From the NCBI GenBank assembly GCA_037447655.1, contig JBBHKE010002229.1:1-22711 (forward strand): 22,711 nucleotides of DNA, in the 5' to 3' direction. Numbering within the stretch: position 1 is the first letter of the stretch; the number at the start of each line of letters is the position of its first letter. The notes beneath the pieces were generated by a model. It had not been told where the DNA came from, made no database searches, and saw only the letters and a list, made by a program, of their open reading frames with translations. The DNA is from Zygnema cylindricum (Eukaryota > Streptophyta > Zygnematophyceae > Zygnematales > Zygnemataceae). The translations under genes and the position numbers were made by a program. Below are positions 16,219 through 22,711 of the stretch, one piece after another.

Positions 16219-17062
16219 TGTAGTCCTGAACAGCTCTCTCTCCCTCACAGCTGAGCTATATAAGGGACTAAAGCTTTCTAAAAACAACACTTATCGTAGT
16301 TACCGAAGGAGAGAGAGAGAGTGGTGTAGCCATGGCCGCCTTGGAACATTAGGCTGGATAGAAGAAGTGACATAAGTCACTTTTACCAAAAAGGTTGAGT
16401 GCGGCAAGACTCGAACCTCTGATCGGTAAGGCGAGGCGTAGCCGTCAGCCTTAGCCGGTCTGTCCTTAAAGTCCGTTAAATTACATGGGGTATGAGAAGT
16501 ATTTAAATATGTCAGAGTTTACTAATTTGATTTACTGAACTATGGATTAGTAACTTAGAAACAAATCAGATTAAAGTGCGAACGTGAAACCGCACAAAAC
16601 AAATGTACCGGACATCGATTTTCAACGGCTAGCATATAAAGCCATTTTGGATCTAACAGCGCGCATTGTCGCCGAGATCCCGGAATGGGCGCTTTGGCAG
16701 TTTTCGGGCGTAACATGATCTGGCGCCACGTGGCAAGATAACTTTGGAAAGCGAGAATCGTGGGGAGCATGAGGGCGATTCCGAAAGAGACAGGGGTCCA
16801 CTCAATGGCGAAGTCGTACACAGACCGTACAGAAAGTACACCGACCACATTACCTTTCTGTACTTTACAGTTCTCTGATTGGTTCGTACATCACTAGATA
16901 GGGGTTGTGAGAGGGGTTTAGGAATTAGGAGATTTAGGAGGTAGGCGCCTCTCTCCTAATGAGCTTGAATATATTTTAGCATCTTTGCCACTTGATAATT
17001 AATCGCATGCTTGGACGCTTTCAGTGATTTCTTTTGCTGCGGACTCAGAGGAGTCTAGTTGT
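16219..17062 (+). repeat. LTR C, 3' end missing
   Basis: The LTR block order is present: TATATAAGG near 16257, GTAGCCATGGCCGCC near 16330, antisense B-box, GCCACGTGGC (16725-16734), a GTAC-flanked hairpin, inverted CCAAT (TGATTGGTT), and GACTC-AGAG-GAGTC near 17042. The left edge TG at 16219 is inferred by analogy with the distance from LTR start to TATA in element A. The terminal stem-loop is absent, and sequence changes to the front part of another LTR near 17062. Confidence 0.65.
16388..16465 (-). promoter_or_regulatory. Antisense tRNA-like / Pol III-type unit in LTR C
   Basis: B-box GTTCGAGTC (16416-16408), TTTTT (16392-16388) 15 nt later, and the D-arm-like TAAGGCTGACGG. TAAGGC can pair with GCCTTA. 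Confidence 0.5.
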
Positions 17063-17150
17063 CGCAATCATTAAAGGTTGGAGAGGGAGCTAGAGCCATG
17101 GCTGCTTATGCTTTCGAGAGAGAGACAGGTAGTAGTTTGTTAGGTTTACC

Positions 17151-17240
17151 AAAAAGGCACTAATGGACCAAGGATTTGATCTCGGTACCTGTCGTCCGTC
17201 AAGTAACCCGTAGCCGGTAGCTTTATCATATTAGTCTAAG
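17151..17240 (-). promoter_or_regulatory. Antisense tRNA-like / Pol III-type unit in LTR D
   Basis: B-box GATCAAATC (17181-17173) and TTTTT (17155-17151), 17 nt apart; D-arm-like TAAAGCTACCGG upstream. Confidence 0.45.
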
Positions 17241-17969
17241 ATCAGTGCTAAGGTATATAAGGTTTTATATTTATTTATATACATATACGTAGATAATTTC
17301 ATTTAACGACGCAAACAGATTTTTAAGACATAGACATTGTTTTGTATAGTACGTTGTACGATATTCCACGAAACAAATATCGCACATTTGTTTCGACGAC
17401 GAAACAAATATCACGCAACTATTTCAACGACTAGAATAAAAAGTTGATCTTCATCCAATGACCACCATAGATGTCGAGATTGCAGAATGGGCCCATTGGC
17501 AATTTTTGGTCATTGCCACGTAAAGTGACACGTGGCACAACCACATTGGCTTGCGGCATCGCCGGAGAATACGGAAACGAATTCGGATATGGCAGGCGTC
17601 CACATTTTGGTCATATCGTACGATGGCCGTACAATAAGTACTACGGCACCTGTACTTTCTTGTACGACACAGTAATCTGATTGGTGTCGTACTCTAGTAG
17701 TATAGGTTTTAGAGAGGGATTTAGGACTTAGAAAAATTGGTAGATAGACCCCCCTCTCCTAGAGAGCTTTTGTACAAAAGGTCAACTTTGACCCTTCATA
17801 ACTTACTGCTCAGGGGAGCAAATTCAGTGATTCTTTTTGCTATCGACTGAGGGGAGTCATATCTTCACAAAGGTGAAATTGGTTAAAGATTTTATCTGTC
17901 AAGATGACAATTATTCTTGTGAAACTCAAAGGGGTCAGGGTTATCCTAGGGGCTTCGAGTAAGCTGCTT

Positions 17970-17998
17970 ACACTGAGGACTAATAGAGGTTTCAGAGT
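17970..17998 (+). promoter_or_regulatory. LTR-terminal stem-loop, start codon lost (LTR D)
   Basis: ACACTGA pairs with TCAGAGT with one mismatch. The loop has ATAG where active-looking copies have ATGG, so the ATG is gone. Span and distance to the LTR end are unchanged. Confidence 0.55.
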
Positions 17999-18002
17999 TG
18001 CA

Positions 18003-18601
18003 ACATGTAGGTGATAGGTTCCTTGTTTGCACAATTCGATCAACAAGTGAACAAAATATTACTCCAAGTATACGTTTTTGTACAAATATTGTTTGCGTTT
18101 GATAGAAAAGAGGCCTAAATGATGAAAAAAATATTGGTAGTAAACGTGTCTGTACGATTACTGGCAACGCATGATGGACGAGAGCCCTAAAACTAATTAT
18201 TTTTCACAGTAAAGATGCAAATACATCGAAGAAAAAGTGAGGTTCATTAAATAAAATTGTACTTGACCGTTCCATGTCGTTTATATTCCTCGTACGTTTT
18301 TTGAAAACAACATTAAAAAAGATATGATTAGGATTCTCCAAGAGTCCGAGAGATAACATTGGCTGCCCTATTATATTTTAGACTTCATCCGCAGATTAAT
18401 CTTTCCACTTGCATTTGTGATGTTAGACCCACCTCAAGGTGGTAAGTACACCATCACATAACACGTAAAATCGCTAAACTTGGACGGTATTCACGTGCAA
18501 CGATGAACAATATAAAAAATACATCACGTCTCTAAAGTCACGTGACTTCGGGTTAGGTGACCAAAAGTTTTTGTTTTTAAATACAAATTCATAGTATTGT
18601 G
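18003..18601. other. Unrecognised DNA between LTR D and element E
   Basis: AT-rich, no protein or LTR similarity seen. It contains a perfect 14-bp palindrome AAGTCACGTGACTT (18535-18548) centred on CACGTG. This may be the original target DNA. Confidence 0.4.
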
Positions 18602-18605
18602 TGTA

Positions 18606-18634
18606 ATTCTGTGTCCTCCATTGGACTACAAAAT
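18606..18634 (-). promoter_or_regulatory. LTR-terminal stem-loop with ATG in the loop (element E)
   Basis: Minus strand ATTTTGT/ACAGAAT with one wobble, bulged A, GTCC/GGAC, loop AATGGA with ATG at 18621-18619. Confidence 0.65.
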
Positions 18635-19314
18635 TCAAGAAGCCTCTATATAGCTTTTAACTAACCCACTTTCAGCCACAACCACTGTTGCCCAAGAGGA
18701 CAAATAAACAGTCTGACAACACCTTTGTGTAGCTTGGACTCCCTTGAGTCCGTAGCAAAAAGAATCACTGATAACGGCTAACCAACCGATAAGTTATAAG
18801 GTGGCAAAGATGCCAATTTATGCAAACTCTCAACTACAAAAAAAAAATTAAGTCCTAAACCCCTCTCACAACCCCTATCTACTATTGTATGATCCAATCA
18901 AATAATTGTGTAGTACAGAAAGGTACTACGGCCGATGTACTTTCAGTATGGCATGTGTACGACAAGGCCATTGAGTGGACGCGTGTCCATATTTTACTCG
19001 TCCTTATGTTCCCCAAAATTTCCGTGACCAAATTTTATCTCTCCGCGTGGCATCAAGTCATGCCACGTTCGAAAACCGCCGAAGTGACCAATTCGGGGTC
19101 TCGGCGTTTATATGTGTCGTTGGATCAAAAACAGACATTTAATGTGAATAGTCGAAACAAATATCTGATTCATTTGTTTCGTGCGGAGATCATGTTCGCA
19201 CTATATTTTCAACCGGTTCTATGTTCCCTCATTCATATTTCCGTTAATTGAATTAATAATCATATTACAGTTTATATATTTATCACACCTTATGTATACT
19301 AGCAAACTTCTACA

Positions 19315-19389
19315 ACAGACCGGTTAGAGCTGACGGCTACGCCTTGCTCTACCGGTCGGAGGTTCGAGTCCAGCCGGACTCAACCTTTT
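19315..19389 (+). promoter_or_regulatory. Antisense (to element E) tRNA-like / Pol III-type unit
   Basis: B-box GGTTCGAGTCC (GTTCGAGTC at 19362-19370) and TTTT at 19386-19389, 15 nt later. Upstream ACCGGTTAGAGC and GCTCTACCGGT are near-perfect inverted repeats around TGACGGCTACGCCTT. It is the most tRNA-like copy, but I could not pair acceptor or anticodon stems, so it is not called as a tRNA gene. Confidence 0.5.
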
Positions 19390-19583
19390 GTTTGAGAGTG
19401 ACTTATGTCACTCTTTAGTCATGCTTATGGAGCTGAGGGATCAATCTCTCTCTCCTTCAGTGACTACAACAAGTATGGGGGCTAGAGCGAAGGGTTGGAG
19501 GCAGGCTACCTGCGCTTGTCTTGCCTTTTTTATTTAAACTAATTAGACCTAGTAAACACAGTATAAATCTAGCTATTTTAACA

Positions 19584-19596
19584 CTCCCTTTATTTT
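19584..19596 (-). other. Polypurine tract of element E
   Basis: Minus strand AAAATAAAGGGAG, adjacent to the LTR and identical to element A's. Confidence 0.75.
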
Positions 19597-20163
19597 CTAG
19601 TCTAATTTCAACTTCTCTTTTAGTCCACACTTTTCCCTACAATACTTTATCTTGGGAGATGGTACAGGTTTGGTCATCATATCAGCCACCATTTCTTCAT
19701 CAGATTTATACACAAGATTCACAATTTTGTTATCTACTTTTTCCCTCACAAAACTCAATCTTATGTCCATAGGCTTAGCTTTGAAATGGTGCTTTGGATT
19801 GGCTGCAATTGCAATGGCAGCCTGATTATCACAAAAAACTTCATGCACTCCCTTCTTCATATACCCTTGTTCCTGCAACAAGGACTTGACCCACATTAAC
19901 TCTTTTACATCACAACAAGAGGCCATGTACTCAACCTCCATAGTAGACTGAGCAACCACCTTTTGTTGTTTATTGCTCCAACAGCAAGCACCTTCCTCCA
20001 CATACAACACATACTCAGAAGTGCATCTTCTCATAGGTGCATCCCCATAACTGGCACCGCTCCAAGTAGTGATATCAGTGTGCTCCCCTCCCAAATGCAA
20101 CCATAACTCACTAGTTCCTACCAGATAACTCATGACTCTCTTGGCTGCCTCCCAATCTCTCAT
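19597..20163 (-). pseudogene. Element E RNase H (188-codon remnant)
   Basis: Runs from RDWEAAKRVMSYLVGT through TTWSGASYGDAPMRR, QSTMEVEYMAS, EVFCDNQAAIAIAAN and KPMDIRLSFVREKVD to the same LKLD tail as element A. The first catalytic Asp (WSD in element B) is Gly here, so RNase H would be inactive even if expressed. It is joined to the RT remnant by a small frameshift at 20160-20163 (NDPK then stop). Confidence 0.9.
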
Positions 20164-21187
20164 TTAGGATCGTTAAGACTCCTACTGAGGACTCCAACTG
20201 CTAACGCTATGTCCGACCTTGTACAGTTCACAAAGTAGATCAAACTTCCTACGACCTGTCTATAAGAAATAGACTTCATAAACTCTCTCTCCTCTGGACT
20301 CATCTGATCATCTAAGATTATCACTCCTCCATCTACACTCCCATCGCTTACTTTCTTCAAGTCCATGGGAGTGGTACAACTGTTTGCCTTTTCGTTTTGG
20401 AATTTCTCAAGCATTTTACCTATAGCTTCTTTTTGAGTAAGTCTGATGATCCTTTTCCCCCTATCTCTCTCCATTTGGATTCCCAAAATATACCTTGCCT
20501 CCTCTAAATCCTTCATATCAAATTTGCTTCTATGATCTTTCTTTAACTTATTGATCTTTTCCAAAGACTTACTTATCACCACGAGATCATCCACATAAAT
20601 TGCAATAAAAATCACACCATTCTCATCTTCAAACATATAAATAGAATGGTCAGAGCTGATTCGGTTATAGCCCAGACCGGTGAGAAACTCATCTAGTTTA
20701 TTATTCCACTCTCGGGGAGCCTACTTCATACCATATAAGGACTTTATGAGCCTGCTGACTTTGCTCTCTTCTCCTTCCTCCACAATCCCTTCTGGTTTCC
20801 TAATAAAAATTTCTTCCTCTAATTCACCATTAAGAAAAGCACTTCTAATATCCATCTGATGTATTTCCATGTGTTCCCTGCTGCCATACTATGGAGAATC
20901 CTTACTGATGGGAACCAAACAACAAGAGTAAAAGTCTCCTCATAGTCAATCCCCTCCTTTTGGGTGAACCCCTTTGCTACCAATCGAGCCTTATATCTCT
21001 CAATGGTATTATCTGGGTTAAGTTTTAGTTTAAACACCCATTTACTGCCAATCGGTTTTCTGTCCGGAGGACAGTCCGCTTGTTCCCAAGTATTTACTTC
21101 CATGATCGAGGCCATCTCATCATTTGTGGCTCTAATCCATCTTTCTTTCTCAGGACTGTTCAGAGCCTGATTATGACTCAGGCTCAT
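20160..21187 (-). pseudogene. Element E reverse transcriptase (broken)
   Basis: Upstream piece: KERWIRATNDEMASIM, KWVFKLKLNPDNTIERYKAR, GIDYEETFTLVVWFPSV, then a shift (AAGNTWKYIRW) in the segment that holds the first catalytic Asp in A. The middle piece near 20640-20830 has a TAG where A has Gln. The downstream piece (20636-20163) has MFEDENGVIFIAIYVDDLVV with intact YVDD and continues to QVVGSLIYFVNCTRSD. At least two frame breaks and one stop. Confidence 0.88.
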
Positions 21188-21609
21188 CTGGGTGAGATAG
21201 CTTAGTTACCTTATGGGCGAACTGTTTCTCTTGTATCCTTTTGCTACTCTTTCTCCCTCCCTCAAACTTTGAAGCCAAAATGGAGGGAAGACTTGGATTT
21301 CTCCTTACTTTCTCATCAGCTCCCCTATCTATAGAACCAGATTCCGATTCCTCCTCTTTTGTCTCCTCAAATTCCATAAGAAAATGTGAGGGTTTCGATG
21401 GATCTTTTGAATCTTGGATCTCCCTTGAAATTGCAATCACTTTCACTCATGTCTCTTTCGGGAACGACCGAGTTCTCCTCACTTTCAGACTCAAAACTGA
21501 TTCCTAATCTTCTTCATTTATTTGAAGGGGTCAAATAACTTCTTTTCATCCATGACAACTACGTGTTTGACCAGAGTGAAATCTTTCTTTGCTAAGTCAT
21601 AGGCTCTAT
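21171..21609 (-). pseudogene. Element E integrase end and acidic linker (broken, cut by element F)
   Basis: Starts at the junction with LTR F with RAYDLAKKDFTLVKHVVVMD, as in A after the integrase core, then shifts into the acidic linker (FEETKEEESESGSIDRGADE) and KVTKLSHPDEPES, ending at a stop just before the RT. The upstream gag, protease and integrase core are not in the window at this side. Confidence 0.85.
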
Positions 21610-21814
21610 TGTAGAAATTAATGGTCCTTTTAAAGTATTTTCTAGGTCTAAATTGGAATATAGAAAGAAGCCGAGGCAGTCTACCTCTAACTTCTCTCTC
21701 CAACACTCAAACTTGTCGCAGTCACTGAGAAATTGGAGAGGAAGCTAGAGCCATGGCTACCTAGGCTATCCAGAGGTTTACAGGAAATGTATATTAGTTA
21801 GGGGTTTATTTCGT

Positions 21815-21905
21815 AAAAAGATATTTGTCGGCCATAGGATTTGAACCTGGTACCTGGCGGACGTCAAGCAGTCGGTAGCAGGTAACCTTAGCCGTTAAGT
21901 CTTTG
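21815..21905 (-). promoter_or_regulatory. Antisense tRNA-like / Pol III-type unit in element F LTR
   Basis: B-box GTTCAAATC within a perfect GGTTCAAATCC (start 21846), and TTTTT (21819-21815) 18 nt later. Confidence 0.5.
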
Positions 21906-22631
21906 AATAGTGTTACGTACTATATGGATTGATATTTATTCAAACATTGACACGTAGGATTATTCATTAAACTGAAACTGTTTACAAGAGACATAGATCC
22001 ATTAATGTAAAAGTATTACAGTATGGATTAGAAATGAATACCGCGCATTTAATTCTTTAGCGAAACGAATACCGTGAATGTATTTATTACGGCTACGATT
22101 GTATATGCATTTAATCGGACGGCCGGAATTAAACGCCGAGATCGCGGAAGAAGATTTTGGCGTTTTTCGGGTCATCGCCACATCAGATGACACATGGCGG
22201 AATGACATTGGATCGCGGCATCTGCGAGGATTAAGGGAGCGAATCCGGATATACCACGTGTCGACATTTAGGCCATGTCGTACAATGTTCGTTCAGAAAG
22301 TACATCGGCAGCTGTACTTTTACGTACGGAGGAGTAATCTGATTCGCTCTATACATCAATAGATAGAGTCTGTGAGAGAGATAGGACTTAGAAAAAATTA
22401 GGAGATAGGACCCTCTCTCCCAGAGAGCTTTTGTACAAAAGGTCAACTTTGACCCTCCATAACTTACTGCTCAGGGGAGCAAATTCAGAGATTCTTTTTG
22501 CTATCGACTCAAGGGAGTCTTGCCTTCACAGGGGTGCAGGTGGTCAGGGTTTTTGTTTGCCAGGGTGGCAGTTATTTTTGCTGAAACACAAAGGGGTCAG
22601 GATTATCCTAGAGGCTTCTTGGAAGCTGTCT

Positions 22632-22660
22632 ACTCTGAGGACTTATGGAGGTCTCAGAGT
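22632..22660 (+). promoter_or_regulatory. LTR-terminal stem-loop with the gag start codon in its loop (element F)
   Basis: ACTCTGA/TCAGAGT, bulged G, GAC/GTC, loop TTATGGAG with ATG at 22645. Confidence 0.65.
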
Positions 22661-22711
22661 TTCAGGTTATGGGCCCACCCTCTAGGGTACCAATCTTTAA
22701 TGGAACTGGCT
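22645..22711 (+). CDS. Element F Gag, first 22 codons (cut by window edge)
   Basis: MEVSEFQVMGPPSRVPIFNG and on, matching the start of B's Gag but read from an intact frame. The rest of the element lies beyond the window. Like A and B the frame starts within the LTR and crosses the PBS. Confidence 0.7.
   Translation, partial: MEVSEFQVMGPPSRVPIFNGTG
22665..22679 (+). other. Primer-binding site, half-tRNA initiator-Met type (element F)
   Basis: GGTTATGGGCCCACC, identical in A, B and F, directly after the LTR. Confidence 0.8.

Larger units (their letters stand above)
17063..18002 (+). repeat. LTR D, 5' end missing
   Basis: Begins inside the block TTGTCGCAATCATT / GGAGAGGGAGCTAGAGCCATGG that lies ~100-150 nt into other LTRs, and runs to GAGTTGCA (CA at 18001-18002). 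It has an antisense B-box, GACACGTGGC (17527-17536), inverted CCAAT, and hairpins. No PBS follows, so it is a 3' or solo LTR. Together C and D look like two LTRs joined by a deletion. Confidence 0.7.
18602..19583 (-). repeat. Element E 3' LTR (982 bp)
   Basis: On the minus strand it runs TGTTAAAATAG to AGAATTACA. It contains, in order, TTTAAATAAAAAAGG (TATA-like), GTAGTCACTGA, the tRNA-like block (on the plus strand), GTAC hairpin, inverted CCAAT and GACTC hairpin. The ATG after the front block seen in other copies is lost. Confidence 0.88.
18602..21609 (-). mobile_element. Element E: 3' part of an A-like copia element (minus strand)
   Basis: Reading leftward: integrase end, RT, RNase H, polypurine tract, 3' LTR. 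The polypurine tract and protein tail (LKEKLKLD) are identical to A's, while the LTR is a diverged relative that resembles LTR C in its tRNA-like block. The upstream part is cut at 21609 by the 5' LTR of element F. Many stops and shifts make it inactive. Confidence 0.9.
21610..22664 (+). repeat. Element F 5' LTR (B family, 1055 bp)
   Basis: TGTAGAAATT to GAGTTTCA followed by a PBS, so a 5' LTR. It is close to the LTRs of B, with small insertions. It sits in element E's integrase region; TCTAT (21605-21609) is the expected left target duplication, and its partner is outside the window. Confidence 0.92.

Noticed and set aside
18535-18548. 14-bp perfect palindrome AAGTCACGTGACTT
   Set aside because: Single copy, no partner feature. 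It may be a bHLH/bZIP site but nothing else supports this.
19317-19385. Possible tRNA gene (GGTTCGAGTCC, TAGAGC, TTTT)
   Set aside because: The B-box and terminator fit, but acceptor and anticodon stems do not pair and the D-arm half is missing. It lies in an LTR where all relatives have a degenerate version, so it is called as a Pol III-like unit, not a tRNA gene.

Overview
This is eukaryotic repeat DNA, almost entirely LTR retrotransposons of the Ty1/copia (Pseudoviridae-like) superfamily, stacked and nested in one another. No host gene, rRNA, canonical tRNA gene or CRISPR array was found. The copia elements carry a primer-binding site (PBS), GGTTATGGGCCCACC, complementary to the anticodon arm of initiator-Met tRNA; the last two bases (CC) fit the plant form of that tRNA, as remembered, better than the animal form. 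Perfect ABRE/G-box motifs (GACACGTGGC, GCCACGTGGC) in the LTRs also suggest a plant or a plant-like alga. This host assignment is inference only.

Layout: (1) 1-133 is the 3' end of a copia LTR that cut into the aspartic protease of an unrelated, decayed gag-protease retroelement on the minus strand (134-1710). (2) 1711-2967 is noncoding or unrecognised DNA with a 41-bp tandem repeat (2484-2628). (3) 2968-3241 is an antisense copia integrase relic. (4) Element A (LTR 3242-4274, gag-pol 4255-7881, broken RNase H to 8293, resuming 14683-14990, 3' LTR 15004-16040) is interrupted by (5) element B (8294-14682), a complete but heavily mutated insertion with 1026-bp LTRs and a 5-bp target duplication AAGAA inside A's RNase H. 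(6) 16219-18002 holds two truncated LTRs (C, D) joined to each other. (7) 18003-18601 is unrecognised DNA. (8) Element E (18602-21609, minus strand) is the 3' part of an A-like element, cut by (9) the 5' LTR and first codons of element F (21610-22711), which runs off the window.

The most interesting signals are in the LTRs. Every LTR copy that reaches its 3' end finishes with a 29-nt stem-loop lying 4 nt before the LTR end. The gag AUG sits in its loop and the stem covaries between families, so gag begins inside the LTR and is translated through the PBS. Every LTR copy that includes the region also carries, antisense to the element, a box-B match (GWTCRANNC) followed 15-18 nt later by a T4-T5 run, the arrangement of an RNA polymerase III gene. 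A series of conserved hairpins lies in the last 250 nt of the LTR. These features recur in copies that are otherwise strongly diverged. All coordinates and comparisons were made by eye from the sequence.
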